NCBI GenBank assembly: GCA_019915015.1
Contig: JAHBBC010000024.1
Location: forward strand, 620,001-684,000
DNA length: 64,000 nucleotides
Origin: Auriscalpium vulgare
Lineage: Eukaryota; Basidiomycota; Agaricomycetes; Russulales; Auriscalpiaceae
Reading direction: 5' to 3'
Position 1 is the first letter of the stretch, and each line of letters begins with the position of its first letter. This document shows, in pieces, positions 21,086-34,900 of this stretch. Made by a program: the position numbers and the translations under genes. A model generated the notes under the pieces. That model made no database searches and was not told where the DNA came from. It was given only the letters and a program-made list of their open reading frames with translations.

Positions 21086-21521
21086 GTTCAGCCTTGTCGG
21101 TAAAGCACCTGGGAGTAGATATCCAAAGGTCGAGCAGCGATCCGATCAGTAAATCCGCTACCCACGCCACTACCCGCGGCTGACAAGCCGGAACTGCTGC
21201 AAGATCCAGATAGATGATCCCTGAGCTTGCGAAGGGTTGAATCTAGCTACTCTGCCTCAGGGAGACTAGCAAGATCATTCATTATGTGTGAGTCATCATC
21301 GAAAGTCGCCTTCAAGAGCAACACTTCGGCCCGGCTCTGTTATTTTTCGGACAGGCAGTTGCATAACCGTACGTGTTAAAGAACTACAACTTATCACGCC
21401 AAAGCAGCACACTTCCGGAAAGCCGAGGAAAGGATGCGCGCGAGATATTGGTGGGATAAGTACTTTCAACCATTTTCTCGACTCTTCCAACACCCGCCCG
21501 CAACTTCCACAACAACATAAG

Positions 21522-23309
21522 TCACACCGTACAGGCCCAAGCCTTTGTGACGTTGTCCGTGTCGGCCTCCTGCGAAATAATGAGGGTCAGTCTACTAGAG
21601 TCGTGTTTCAAATTAACGACGCACCTCAAGCACAAACAACTGGTCCTCACATAGAACGATTCTGTACTGTCTGTCCTCGCGATCCCACGGCAACGTGAAG
21701 TGCTTCATCACGCACGGCAGCGTTGTCCTTATGACCTCACCACTCTGGTTGGTCACCTCAAAACTCTCTTGAACCGTCCGAGCGCCTGTCCCGATTCCGA
21801 GCGATCGCTGCCTCCTGACACGGACGGGGCAATAGTCCGCAACCGCAAACAATGGCTCTCCATCGAGCAGCTCCCTATGGTCCTCCAGCACGATCATGCG
21901 CATGGCGCTGGCGGCTGAAACTGCAGAATATACCAGCACGTTATGAAGCTGCGACAAACGTGTCGCAGCAGGTCCCCAGCGAACCCATGGCACCGCCTCG
22001 GCCGCTTGAGCGGGGTCCACCGATAGAGTATAAGCTACGAGCCTTTCCGCTGATACAGCGAGCGAAAGCTCGTGAAACCGCGGGCCTGACGGGGGCTGGT
22101 TGGGGAGGGGGGGCAGAGGTATGGAGACTATGAGGGAAAACAGGCGCGCAGAAGGGGCAAGGTAGAAGACGCCTGCAGGGATCGTACCGGAGACACTGCT
22201 GGTTGCATTCAGCCTCAGTGGGGAAATGGGGATGGAATACGGGAGCCTAAAGATTGCCGACGGGAATCGGTCGGTCTGCCGCTGCTCTCCTTCTTTCCAA
22301 GGGGGTTGTGATTCGGCACGGAATTTGTACACAAGCAGGGCATCCGAGTCCGGGGACACAATGGCGATGTGGGTGTCGTTCAAAAAAGTAAAGTGACTCC
22401 ATACTGTGAATGTGGGTCCCGTCGCCGTTGGGTGCTATGACAGCGGAAACAGTTAGTATGAGGCATGAGGAGTAGATGAGTAAGGCTCACGCACAAGCAG
22501 AACTTTCGTCATCCCAGTCATCCAATTCCATACGCTGAGATGAGGAAGTTGGTCGGTTGACCGGGACATGGCCGCACAATACGTCCCGAACACTTCGACA
22601 CGCTCGCCTCCAGGAGAGAATATGGCTACATCGCCGCTGGCCGAAGGGTGAGGCTCACCAGTCGATAGCTTGAGCATGCGAATCAAGGCCGAATTGAACC
22701 TGCACGCAAAATCAAGCCAAGGATATGGCACGAGGAAAGAAACCCAACGCACTCGGTTTTCAGCACCACCAGCAGGTCCTGCGAAGCGTCGACCGCGACC
22801 ACGCAACAAGTATACGTGAGCTTGACCTTCCAATGGCGCTCCTCAATACCACGTGCCACGGAGGGCATCTGCTGGACATACACAGCGATTCCGCCGTCCT
22901 CGTTGGCGAACGAAACCAAAGTGGTAACAGAGCATATGGGGGCCCGCGTCACACCGACTAGAGCGGGAACAAAAGGGAGTTCCACGAACTTGATGTCTTT
23001 GGCACAGTCAGCTTCGTAAGAGCGTAGGCGCTGCAGCCTCTCGGAGACACTGAGGCGGGCGGCTGCCGGACCCTCGCACAGCGCTGAAGCGCCTAGCTCG
23101 ATCGTGTAAAGCAAATCCAAAGAGCTTGCGACGAGGTTCTTGAGTCGCCGACACGTCTGGGACCAAGCTTCAGTCATTCTAGTTTGTTAGGTGGCGAAGG
23201 CTAAGCAACTCACCGCTTGACAGGAGAGGATGGCCCTGTAGTCGAGCTCCAGAAGGATCGCGTGCAGCGGATCGTCGGGCAGGGAGAGGAAAGTCAGCGA
23301 TTCTGCCAT
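21522..23309 (-). CDS. F-box-like protein, paralogue 4
   Basis: Start at ATG 23309 (MAESLTFLSLPDDPLHAILL). Exon 2 begins TCRRLKNLVASSLDLLYTIE. It is a tandem duplicate of paralogue 3: the same intron positions, near-identical VYVQQMPSVARGIEERHW region, FLNDTHIAIVSPDSDALLVY and VRWGPAATRLSQLHNVL. The last exon ends VTKAWACTV at 21522. The spacer between paralogues 3 and 4 (21086-21521) is also partly similar to the DNA upstream of paralogue 4 (23310-23500), so the duplicated unit is about 2.2 kb. Confidence 0.72.
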
Positions 23310-23553
23310 GTCCAGTGCGACCACCAGGTGAAGTAGCAGATAGGAGTAGATGCCAAAGGTCAACCGGTCAAGCCCTATCCTATCCTGATCAATCCGATCA
23401 GCATATCTCCCGCTACCCACGCCACAACCTGCGCCTAACAGGTGCTCGAGTTGTGCTGGAACTGCTGCAAGATCGTTCATTAAAAGTACAGAAAACATCA
23501 GCTGAAAGTCGCCTTCAAAAAGCAGCACCAATGCGTCACCGCCGTTCTAGTTT

Positions 23554-25292
23554 CTAGACGTCCGCAAAGTCTGCCAACACCGGCCCACTAGCTCCACTTC
23601 CTCCGCCTGAATTCGTCGATGTCTTGCGAACAACGAGTTCAGCTTGCTGCAGTTTCATGCGGAGGAGCAGCTTGCGCGTTGCACTCTGCATCTCTGCGCC
23701 GGCTTGCAGCGCATGCGCGTACAGTTCCGCGCGGGGGTCCGACGAGCGCGCTTTCAGGATCTGTATGGACAACCAGTCAGCGCACGATGCCCACATGAAC
23801 GGCGTCAAGGCGCACCTTGTTCTGGCTGTCCACGCGGCCCTTGATCTCACCACGCTGAATGAGCGCGACAACCTCCTTCTCGGTGTGCTCGACGGACCAC
23901 CCGAATGCGGCGCTCATGCGTTCGAGACGGATGGTCGCAAATGGCTGGAAGTAGAGCACGAGTGCGCGCGAGCGTATGTGCGAAGTCAGGTTGAAAATGT
24001 GCGGCGCCAGGAGAGGGTCGAGGAGATGACGGGTCTGTTCATGTGGTAGAAGAGGTGCAGCCAAAAATCCCTGTCAGCTATTGCACAAAAGGCAGACGAA
24101 GCGACTGACCGAGAGGCGATCCAAAATGTCTAGCACCCCCTTAAATCGACTCGCCATCCACGCCTCGAGCAGCTCCTTCATCCCCTCTCCCTCTCCCATA
24201 GAACCATCTTCCGAGAGCCTCCGCTTCAGCTCTGCGCGGCCCATCGTTGCGAGCGCGCATAGTGTGCCGTACACGCCTATGTCGCCGCCCGAAACGATCA
24301 CGCCCGACCAGTCGCCCGGCGCACCATTGGCAAACGACTGGGCAGCCTTGGAGTAGGCTCCATTTGAGAGCTGTGAGAGCGCATTGCACAACGCCAGCTT
24401 GGCCTCGATCGCACGGATCGTGTCGGACTTCTTGGAGATAGCGGGGGTGGAGGCGCTGGCTGTGGAGGCCGAGGGCGCGGCCGGCGCGGGCGCGGCGATG
24501 AGAGCGTCGAGCGCGGATTCGGCCTTGAAGAGGTAGGTCGGGATATGTGCGAAGTTCCGTTGTTCGAGGAGGAGCTGCGAAGGACGCAGTTGAGATGAGG
24601 CCGGAGCGCTGCGTCAATGTATGCGTACCTCCAACACCGACAGACACATATCCAACATGTGCTGGCTTGTCGCACAGAACTCCCTCGACTTCGTATGGTG
24701 CCGCAGGGCCGCCTCAAAGTTGCCCGACGACCGATGAAACGTGCCCAACTCACGGTGCGCGAGGCGTATGCTCTCCTTGATCATGTTGTTCGTATACGTC
24801 TTGAGCTCGACCTCGAGGCGTGTGCGCTCTGCGTTGTTCCGTGCAGTTATTTCTTCGGCCCACTGAATGTATGGCGTCTGATCGGTCACGATCTCTTCCA
24901 GCGCAGGGAGCGGGGTCTGCGCCTGCGCCTGCGCAGCGTCGTACGCGGACAAGAGCATCTGGTAGAGGGCGGGGTCATTCTGACCGGGGAGTGTGAGCAG
25001 CTCAAGGCCGCGCGTGAGGGCATGCTGGGCGAGCTGTGGCGCGTGTGTCATGATGTGGAGGAGGCGGTCGATGGCCACGCGGCCTACAGAACAAAGGTAG
25101 GCATGAAGTACTTGTTGCAAGTTATACAGACGCACCAGAGTAACCTGCTATGTATGCATCAAGATCAAATGGATGCGCTTCGTCGATTGTGACGATTGGC
25201 AATGACGGTTTGCTCGACGATGCTTGAGTTTGATTCGGTGCGACGTCGACGACATACGCCATTTCCGTGTCCTCAACACCGTCTATGTCCAT
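23554..25292 (-). CDS. csn1: COP9 signalosome complex subunit 1
   Basis: Start at ATG 25292 ([20 protein letters not shown]); stop at 23554. The exon after the first intron contains a helical RPN7-type repeat region ([40 protein letters not shown]). This is followed by [60 protein letters not shown], and a C-terminal PCI/winged-helix domain ([20 protein letters not shown] then [20 protein letters not shown]). The COP9 signalosome removes NEDD8 from cullins and so controls SCF ligases, nuclear or cytoplasmic. Subunit RPN7 of the proteasome lid is the close relative, but the order and the PCI sequence fit CSN1 better. At least five introns. A conserved single-copy host gene. Confidence 0.85.
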
Positions 25293-25842
25293 GGTCGACA
25301 TTTTGGATCGTTATAAAATCTACGACTCGGTTAGATTCACGATTCCTGGACATGCAGAGCTTGGCCGTTCGCGTACGTCCACGCGACGCCACGGTACCCC
25401 TAGGATCGCCTGGCCCATCCCAGCGCGAAAACAGTGAAACCGCATTTTCAAGCGCGACTCACCTTGATTCTAAACAATTGGGACAGAGGAGCAATGCCGT
25501 CGTGCGGCTGTTCTCGACGCGTCAGAACGGCCGTTCGATGATGAAAGATCCTCACGCGCCTGGACTCGTTCTCGTTTGTGCGAAGAGGAAGTGAAGGGAA
25601 AAGTCGAACACAGGTCTGCCTTGGCTTGAATTCCGCGTCTATGGATGAGAGGAGAGGATTCTGAGAGCTTTCAAGCTTCAAGGAGGAAGAGTCGGACTCA
25701 CGGGAGGCACGGCAGTGGCACGTGCAGGACCCTTGGCGGGCCGACGAGTGCGAAGAACGAGCTCTTCATCTTTCTAGTCGCTCCGCCTTACACTCCCACT
25801 CACGGGCTACCAGCACGTATCGTCGGTCATTCTACGCTTGCG

Positions 25843-27540
25843 ATGACCACCTCAACGATGTCCAAGCAAAAGTCAATACCGACAACGGCTGGAAAGGCGT
25901 CGACAAGGAAGTCTGCCACTTCCACAGTCGGTGCGCCGGCGCAGCACAACCAATCCAGCAGGAAGGGCAAAAAGGCGTGGCGCAAAAACGTGGACATCGA
26001 GGATGTAGAGGATAAGCTTGAGGGTATCCGCGCGGAGGAGCGGACATTCGGGTGCGCACTGTTTTTCTTTGTCGTGCGGCGTTCGTTTTCTGAGGGCTCT
26101 TCAGGACGGCCCTGCACGAAAAGAAGGACGACGAGCTGTTTGTCGTTGACTCAAAAGGAGACGATGCCGGTACGTTGCAAAGTCGCTCAGTGTTGATTCA
26201 GACAATATTCACCGTGACCATCGCGCAGTTCGCAAAGTCCTCCCAAAATTCTCCCGCACCCTTCTTTCCTCCCATAAAACTCTGACGCAGCGCTCAGCCG
26301 TACCCGCTGTTTACTCCCGCTCATCCCGGCCGGCCCCAGCTATCTCCGTCACCCGCAAGGAGAAGGACCGCCTTCTGCGAATCGGGCGGAAAGACCGCAA
26401 GGGCCCGTTGAACAGCCTCGTCGACCCGACGCAACCTGGGGAGGGGAGCGCACCGCTAGAGGTCAGCGAGGCGGTCAAACAGAGTGGGCAGTACGATGTA
26501 TGGACGGATGCGCCGGCGGAATCGATAAAAGTCAAAGTGCGTCGTCTTGTCTTTTCTTAGCTGATTGAGTAGATGTTGACGCGATGCTTGCACACAGGCT
26601 CCCAACACCCCGCACCCCCGCCAACTCATCACCGTGCCTGCGATCAGCGCTCCGCACGCGGGGACGTCCTACAACCCGCCCGAATCTGCACACACCGCGC
26701 TCCTGCGCACCGCGCATGAGGCCGAGGAGCGTCGACTTCGACAGGCGGAGGAGCTTGAGAAGACCAAAGCGCGCATCCTCGGGGCTCGGCGGGTTGTTGT
26801 TGATGGTGACACTCCAGAAGGGGTGGAGGGCATGATGATTGATCGGCCCGAGGAGGGTGTGGAGGAGGAGGAACCGACTGTCCAAGGGGAGGGCCTGGTC
26901 GCCAAGAAGGTCCCCCAACGAAAGACGAAACAACAGCGTCGGAAGGCTGAGAAACAGCGCACAGAGGTACGAAGAATCCCGACCGTACCTTGCGCATACA
27001 TTTTACTATCATTTATGCCGACAGAAACGCGCCCTCGCAGAGCGCGCGCTGCGCAAGCGTCTCCACGCATCTATCGACTCCTATAAAACCCTCCGAGCCT
27101 CTTCGGAGGCGAAGATAGCTGTGCGTGCCCAAGCAGCAGAGGTGCGCCGGGTGCTCGCGAAGGAGCACCTCGCGCGCGGGCTCGCGGGCAAAAAGCTCGG
27201 CAAGCACCGTGTGCGCGAAGGCGAGGTGGACGTGCAGCTTGGCGAGGAGCTGAGCGAGAGCCTGCGCGAGCTGAAAGTGCGTGTCCTTCACTCGCTGGTG
27301 CCGGCGACCCATTGACAAGGATGTTCTGCGGTAGCCCGAAGGCAACTTGTTTAGGGACCGCTTCGTGAGCATGCAGCATCGCGCGCTGGTCGAGCCCCGC
27401 GTACCGATTGTGTTCGTCACCATCCCTCCCAGCCTTGGTGTTCTCGTGCTGACGTTTGCATGTGTAGGCCGAAGAGAAACAAAACGCGGATTATAGAGTA
27501 CGAAAAGCACGCTTGGAAGCGGTTCGACCGCGACCAGTGA
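25843..27540 (+). CDS. NOP53: Ribosome biogenesis protein NOP53
   Basis: Start at ATG 25843 (MTTSTMSKQKS) or the in-frame ATG at 25858; stop TGA at 27538-27540. Recognised by the N-terminal motif SRKGKKAWRKNVDIEDVEDK, the RKEKDRLLRIGRK basic stretch, the long charged coiled middle (AEERRLRQAEELEKTKARIL, KTKQQRRKAEKQR) and the C-terminal signature LVEPRVP then RIIEYEKHAWKRFDRD. NOP53 (GLTSCR2/PICT1 in animals) acts in the nucleolus in late 60S subunit assembly, recruiting the exosome-associated helicase Mtr4 to process the 5.8S rRNA 3' end. Five or six introns, for example around 26051-26103 and 26538-26600. It starts about 550 bases from CSN1, transcribed divergently. Confidence 0.88.
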
Positions 27541-28702
27541 GGACCCGCTGCCTTGCAGGATGTACTACCTCGTGTTCTATGCGCATCGATATGGCAAGGC
27601 AATCACGCCCCTTAATTTGGCACCTTTCAGCAGCATCTCGGAACGCTTCATCCCATGTCGACGCATCGTGACATACTTCGACCAGCTTTCCAGCTCTGGC
27701 GCCCCTCGTTTGGCTGGGGCTGCCCGTGATCGAGGAGTTCGTTCTGGCAGCACGCACAGCGCTACAGAATGTGCTTAGTGGCGGAACGACTGTCTTCCGC
27801 GCAAGGTCGGCAATGGAGTCCAGGAGAGTACAGGATGTGTTGGTTTTCGATCGGGTGACGGTGCGCGAGATTAAAGAATCTCCTTGTCGATCGTTCCGCG
27901 TTAGTCCTTACGAGATCGGATCAGACGGGGGCGCTTGAACTCAGCGTGGATTCGCCTCAAGCTCGCTTCACTTTCGCTGCGTCCGTCAGACTTACACAGG
28001 ACTTGGGTACCGCTACTTATGATGACAGCATGTCAAAAGCGATACATGTCAAAAGCGATATTTTTATCACTCGCTCTTCTGATCCACATGGACATGGTGC
28101 CATTTGATGCCTGTCCCAATACAAATATGCTTCGCAGTTCCTGCAGGTGTGAGCGCAGATAAGGGCCCGGGCGTACCTGTTGATGGAACTGGCTGCCGTC
28201 ATTATTCCGCGCTGATCTGAGCCAAATACGTACGACTCTGCGGCAGGACTGAATCTTGTACGGGCTAGTCGGTCTAGACCCTCTCCGTTGCAACACTACC
28301 ATCTCGAGGCTCGTCCATTTGCCGTTCTCTACTCTGGAGCCCACTCTTGTGCGGCGGCTGTTGATCAGCCTTGCGATGCGTCTTCTCTCGCGAAGTGCCC
28401 CGAGTTGGCAAGCGGTGTAGCTGCTCAAAAATTGCCCCGTCTTCTCGAGGAGGACATCAACTGTACAGATATACATCGCAGGGTCAACGGTACCTTGGCT
28501 GATAACCGGAACTCCCGATGCCCGGCGAATTCAAAGACTGGAGCTCTTGCGGCACCTTGATACGCAATAATTGATTGGACAGCGACCAGATGGCTGCTCC
28601 CCATCCTCTTCCTTCCTCACGCACCACATCTCGGGCTCTGGGTAGTTTGCCCAGCCCGAAGCTCCCGCTCTACGTGTCTCGCTGTTTGTCTCACAGTTTG
28701 TC
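27541..28702. other. Intergenic region, no supported gene
   Basis: About 1.2 kb between NOP53 and the DUF6534-like gene. Open frames on both strands are short (at most 147 codons on the minus strand at 28033-28476), show no recognisable motif and no splice-linked partner. Nothing else stands out. Confidence 0.4.
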
Positions 28703-30766
28703 ATGTCTTTCGAGATCCCTGTAGACGAAGAGCTCAGGGCGACGTTGGCGACGCAGTTCTTTGGCGTAACATTCGCGTCGATGTGCGTCACGTTCTCTTC
28801 AACGCTTTCCTCCGTTAATACAACCAGCAACAGGCTCTATGGTGTGACCTGTATCCAGACATTCCAGTATTTCCAGTCGACGAAGGCGCAGTCGGACCGT
28901 CCAATCCTGAAGGCGACCGTACGTTCCACCTCTTCGAGATTCCCCAATCATCTCCTCATTGCTCTCTATCAAGGTCCTTGCGTTCCTGTGAGCTCAGGAC
29001 AGACATCGGCAGCCGGAGACCTGTCTGACTTGACTCAAGGTTCCTCGATTCCTTGCACGAAGCGTTCATTTTGCACATCGTCTACAGTTTTCAAGTTGGG
29101 GGTTTTGCTGATCGCTTGGGACTTCTACATAATGTCTGGTGCGTTTCAGTGCGCTGGTGTTTGGACGCTTCACATTGACATTCCTCGCTGTGCAGGAGTA
29201 TCGGGGTGCGTAATCATATCGCGTTTTCTCGGCCAAGCAGACGACGTCCTCCTCACAGGCCAGCCTTATCGCGAACGTATGTCGACTCTTCCCACCTGCA
29301 TTTTACTTCACTCATAAGATATCGGCAGGCACTCATTGCATATGGCGTTCAGAGGTATGTAATCACCCGCCTCTCGCTCGACTTCCCCATGCTCACATCG
29401 CCTTAGTTATCTGATCATTCGAATATGGCGGAGTGCGTCCGAAAATAAATATTCCTTTCTGTCCGTTAATCAGCATTACAGTCAGCCATAACAAGTACGT
29501 CGCGGGCGTCTGCGTAAGTTGCAGCATGCATGTTAGGGGAAAGACTGCCGCTAACGTTGCATCGCAAATTGTAGGGGTTGCTTTCGATTGCTCAACTGGG
29601 TACGTGTCCCCCTGCCAAGCTCTCCCCGATACTCATGTAAATTGTCTCGCTAGTGACGGGACTTGGTAAAATTACACCGGCAGCTTATCGTACCCTTCAA
29701 ACTGACGTTTTGCGTCGCCTCAGCGAAGTGTATCCAGGAGTGGGTAAACTTGTATTGACGTCCCTGCGCATGTTGCTAACAGCCCATTGATCAGGCTCAC
29801 GTATGTCAATGTCATCGTGGCCGAGGCCAAGGTCAAGGTCCGTCGTCACACGTGGGCCGCTTGGTCTTGGCGAAGTCAACTAACATTCCGTCAAATAGCA
29901 TATCTCGATTGTCGAGCTCAGCCTGACCATGACTGTCGACCTGCTCATCGCAACGGCGCTATCCGCATATCTCCAGAAAAGCCGCACAGGGTTCCACAGG
30001 TCAGTAACGCGCTTGTGTGGTCGTCTCCGATCACTCTGACCAGACATCCAGGTCCGACGACCTCATTACGAAGTTGATGCTCATGACAGTGACGACTGGC
30101 ACGCTGACGTCGTGAGTTTGCTTACTCCCCAGATATGAGCGCTTCCTGACCGTGCTCTCAGCCTCTTCGCAATCGCTGAACTATCCGCTGTGAGCCCGTA
30201 TGCAACCCCTTTCGACCGGATGATCTAACGTATTGGACAGTATCTCGCTGCGCCGGACCAAACATACGTCCTTGTCATCAGTTTCTCATTAGGAAAACGT
30301 GCGCATTACCTTTCGCCCCCTTATGAAACGCGTGCCTAACACCCTCGCAGTATACGTCAATTGCTTTTTGACCACGTAGGTGGATGCTCCCGCTCATGTG
30401 GACGACACCGCTGACGGGGATAATCAAAGGCTGAACTCTCGAGAATACCTACTCAAACTGCTCGAGCCAACGACCATCAACATCAACTCAGTGCCGCTGT
30501 CGCGAATCCAAACTAATGCTGAGGGCACAGCACGAAGCTCCAGACCAGGCCAGGGGGATTATGCAGTCCAGAGCAGAGTCGTGCGTGCCCGGCAAGCCTG
30601 TAATCGGCGAGAGCCTGAACTGACGCGTTCCTCGCTCGTTTTCTAGACATCGACGCCAACAACGCTGCAGAGCGGCGGCAAGCACGACAGTGTCGTCATC
30701 CTGGCGCCGCCATTTTCGCTGTCCGTCACGGATCTCGAGGCAGCAGAGAAGAGCTATAGGATCTGA
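28703..30766 (+). CDS. DUF6534-like membrane protein (possibly decaying)
   Basis: Start MSFEIPVDEELRATLATQFF at 28703. The reading fits the seven-helix DUF6534-type proteins common in Agaricomycetes: LYGVTCIQTFQYFQSTKAQ, then by splicing LFLDSLHEAFILHIVYSFQV (intron about 28989-29040) and GLLHNVW. Later come YRQALIAYGVQR, VYVNCFLTT and a soluble tail ending SVTDLEAAEKSYRI at the TGA 30764-30766. Ten or more very short exons would be needed. Between about 29197 and 29275 no frame gives a clean helix, so one exon may be damaged. No function is known to me for this family. Confidence 0.5.
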
Positions 30767-31963
30767 GTCCTATTTCTATCCGCGCGGAGGTTGCGCGCCA
30801 GCCCTCCGATGCGCTCTTTCGCAGCCGGAGTTCTTGTATTAGTATACCTCACTTGTACCACGCTCGTTTTCGTCCGATAGGGCGGTGTCTTATTTATCCA
30901 TTATAGAGCTACCATGACATATCTGCCCGACCTTTCGCGACTGTGGAATAAGCTCCTCCAGGCTGCATCCGAGCGGATTGCGCCTCAATGGGCATGGCGC
31001 AGATGCCTGCGCGCGTGTATTGCGAGTCGGAATGTATGATGACACGCGATGTCGTCCCTTTTCAAGATGGTGAGTACGAGTAATCATACAGTTGAGCAAA
31101 GCACTCACGTTCAACCGTGGCCCATCCGTTGTCTGCGGGACAGCACTGCGAACAACGTCGTGCTTACGGGCACCCACCGACGGTCGCCATGCGCTCAGAC
31201 GCGTGGACGGCATATGGATCTCCGCGAATGGATTGGGGAAGATGCGATCGCAAAGTGTAGGTGAAGGTAGTAAAGACTGGCTGCGTGCTGTCAAGCCGTC
31301 AGCGATGAAGACTCAGGCGCATGAAGAGTAACGCACGCGGGACGACGACGGACTGTCAAACGGGAGTGGTGAGGTTGAATCATCGCATCCAACGTGCCAG
31401 GGGAGGCAGCGGGCGATGCGATGCGCTGGAGCTGCGATTCACGGCCGTGCCAGCGAGAGCGAGAATTTTGCGCATCCAGGTGTTGAGAGCGGCGAATCGC
31501 CTTCAGATGCTGAGTTATACCAGCGTCAGTGATGCCTATGAGGTGACGCAGGCAGGCAAGAACGCACCGATGGGTACAACACTCGAATGATCGTTCACCG
31601 GAGGGATCCATCACCCCAAGTTTCGCGCGATCCAAGTGCAAGAGTTGTTGAGGTGCGGACGATTAGACGGAGAGGCTGCGTGTTGTGCGTGTTCGGTAAC
31701 ACATCGTACGGAAGCTGGCAGGAGGCGTCGAAAGATACATGCATCGACAATTAAGACAAGTCGCTCGCGCGTGGTTCGTGCGCCGGCGCCGGCCGGCGCT
31801 CTGCCAAGCTGCAAGCTGCTCTAAGTTGTCGCTCATCTCGTCGCTCAAGCACGCTCGACCTAGCTCTCTGCACTTTGATCGACAGCCCTAATACTCACTC
31901 AGTCTCGTCAGCAAACCGTCGCCAAGTCTCCTGCATCTCAGATCTGTACCGATCAGCAAAATC
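30767..31963. other. Intergenic region, no supported gene
   Basis: About 1.2 kb, GC-rich, upstream of the NLR gene. Several overlapping short frames occur on both strands (for example 31291-31641 minus) but none has motifs or consistent splice signals. The sharp drop in GC content begins near 32150, inside the next gene. Confidence 0.4.
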
Positions 31964-34900
31964 ATGGCGCAAGACTCGCGCGGTCCTGGGTGCGTTTCGA
32001 CTGCTACGCGATGCGAGTAAATAAGCCTAACAGCCCGTTGGGCATTAGAGGGACAGCATCCACTCGAGCAATCTCAGCAAGCACGGTCACATTGGCACTG
32101 ACAGGTGAGTCCAGATCATCGCTGTGTATCTTAGATACTTGGCACCGATGCACGGTCCGCTATATATAAGTGGAGAAATGCACCGGGTTGCCCGAAGTCA
32201 GCCATCTCGAAGGTTTCCGCGCCTTGATTAGCGTCAACGGCACCAAGGAAAAAACGGAGCCGCTCAAGGGGCCTGATCCTGTCTGGAATGAAAATTTTGA
32301 CTTCATGTATGTGCTTTTGTTCTGATTATGTTGATTACATATCAATGAGCCCCTGCAGTGATGTCCCAAGGACATCTTCTGTCAAGGTGGTAATACAGGC
32401 AAAGCGGGTTGGAATAGTACATCGGGATCGCCACATCACTGACACTGCAATGATCTCAGTCACAGATTTGTTGATTCGCCCTGGCCAGAGTGAGTGATCC
32501 CTTCAACTGCATTTTGGTATGACATTAATGTTTTTGATGCAGCTTATCGTCTTGAAATCAAATATCCATCCAAGAGACCTGGTGTACCATGTCACCTGCA
32601 CATCTCAGCTCTTCCGTCAGATCAGCACAGTGCAGCTCAGGATGTGATGGCTAAGTTTTCTAAAGCCAAAGAGCCAGAGCCTACAATCATCTCATCAGCT
32701 TTGAATGCTGCTGCATCCGTCTATGACCAGGCTGGATCTGCAGGAGATATATGGCTCCCTCTGTTGGAAAAGATCAGCTCTATTGCAAATATTATAGACA
32801 AAGTATCAGAGGTATGTCCAGATGTCTGTAAACTTGGTCAATTTGCTGACCCACATATATCAGGCTCACCCATATCTGAAGCTAGCATGGAGCATTCTGG
32901 ATGCTGGGCGCAAGGTATATTACTTTAGACTCTGTTAGTCTTTGACATAGTTGACTTTTTCATTGAACCAGATTGCTGTACATCAGCAGGAGCTGGATAG
33001 AACGATACAGTCTCTAATCCAGACTATCACTGAGGTGTATGAGATTATCAAGTTGGACAAGCTCAATGGAAGTGAAGCTCAGCAGAATATCCTGAGCAAT
33101 ATGGCCAAGCAGACAGCTATATGTGGCCGCTTTGTTCTAAAGTACCTTCAGGACAAGGGATTCTGTATGTGTCTAAACAGGAGGGATGTTTGGGTTTAGC
33201 TAACTTGCTTGTTAGTCAAACGTATGGGAAAGCATTTGTTCTCCAATACAGATCAAACAATTCAACAGTTTCAAGATGTCTTTGAACAAATGCAGAGGGA
33301 CTTTCAAAGACATGGTACAATCAGCATACAGTTCACTGCTCAAGACATTTCTGCAGACTTGAAAGGCTTTGGTAAGTGTTTTCTACATTTGCACAACACT
33401 TTTCTGAATCACTTTTACAAAGTTGAGAAATTTGACATCTCCAACATCCCATATGCCAGGGGTGCTTGTTATCAAAAGGAGAAAAAGTGTTTGAACAAGA
33501 CACGTGTGGAGTTTCTACAAAAGATCTATAATTGGGTTCAACAGCCAGATTCCAACTCTGCAAAGGTGTTGCTATTGACTGGTCTTTCTGGCACTGGAAA
33601 ATCATCAGTGGCTCATTCTATAGCAGAGCATTTTGATCAACTTGGATGCTTGGGCTCATCATTTTTCTTTGATCGCAATGAAGTGACAACACGTCATCCA
33701 AAGAGTCTTTTTGGCACTATTGCCCATGACTTGGCAGACTTTACTCCAGCATTCAGACATGCTCTAAATGAGTGTATTGGTGGGAAATTGTCACTACAAA
33801 CATCTTCTAGTCTACAAGCACAGTTTAACAACTTCATATTGAAACCTTGCAAAAATATTGACTATATATCAGAGCCTGTGGTCATTGTCATTGATGCACT
33901 TGATGAAAGTGCAGAGTTTGGAAACAAAGATCGCAAGGACCTTATAAAATTCATATATGATAGATTCAATGAGTTGCCATCTTATCTTCGGATCATCTTG
34001 ACATCCCGATTGGAAGAAGATATCAAAGCACTTATATCAAATCAAAGTGCACACATTGAGAGTGAAGATATGAACTATATTGCATCTGATGTAACAGAGC
34101 AAGACATTGCTCAATATATTTCAAAACGGATGGGAGATATGTTTACTGTATCTGACTATGTTAAGCTGGCTAAAAAAGCTGAGGGACTTTTTCAGTGGGC
34201 TCGCATTGCCTGTGATCTTATCACAAATGAAGGATCTGAGAGTGGGATACCTGACGAGGAGAATATGAAGCAGACATATGAAAACTTGATTGCTATGTCT
34301 CCTAGTCAGCATTTAGAAATGACCCTCTTAGATGAGCTATACAAAAACTTGTTGACCAAACGATTTGCTCAAAGTCAAGATCTTAATAAACTGCTACAGT
34401 TTCTAGGAAGACTTCTCTCAGCTGGTGAACCAGTTTCTATCAATGCCCTTGAAGAATTGCATTCATACTCTAAAACCAAAATCAATATGAATTTTAAGTG
34501 GATTATAGGCAAACTAGGCTCTGTACTAACAGGCACAACCAACCATTCAGAGCCCATTCATTTTATCCACTCTTCTTTCAAAGACTTTTTATTGAATGAT
34601 ACAAAGAGCAAGAAGTTATATGTTGGAGATCTATCTTTGCATCATCAAAGTATGGCCTGGAGTACCATTAGTGCCTTGAATCAGAGACTCAAATTCAACA
34701 TGTCTCATTTTCCATCTTCATATCTAGCAAACAAGGATGTGACAAACTTAGACATGAGCTGGTTTACCAGCAATGCATGTTTAAGCTATGCTGTCCAATA
34801 TTGGGGATACCATCTTTTACACATATCATTTGACACAGAGCAGGAGTACTGTATAGAACAATTTCTTCAGACAAAACTGCTGTTCTGGCTGGAGGCTCTA

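Noticed and set aside
26532..27510. Minus-strand frames up to 165 codons
   Set aside because: Antisense shadows of NOP53, whose charged GC-rich codons leave the reverse strand open.
28033..28476. 147-codon minus-strand frame
   Set aside because: No motif, arginine/serine-rich random-like composition, no splice partners.
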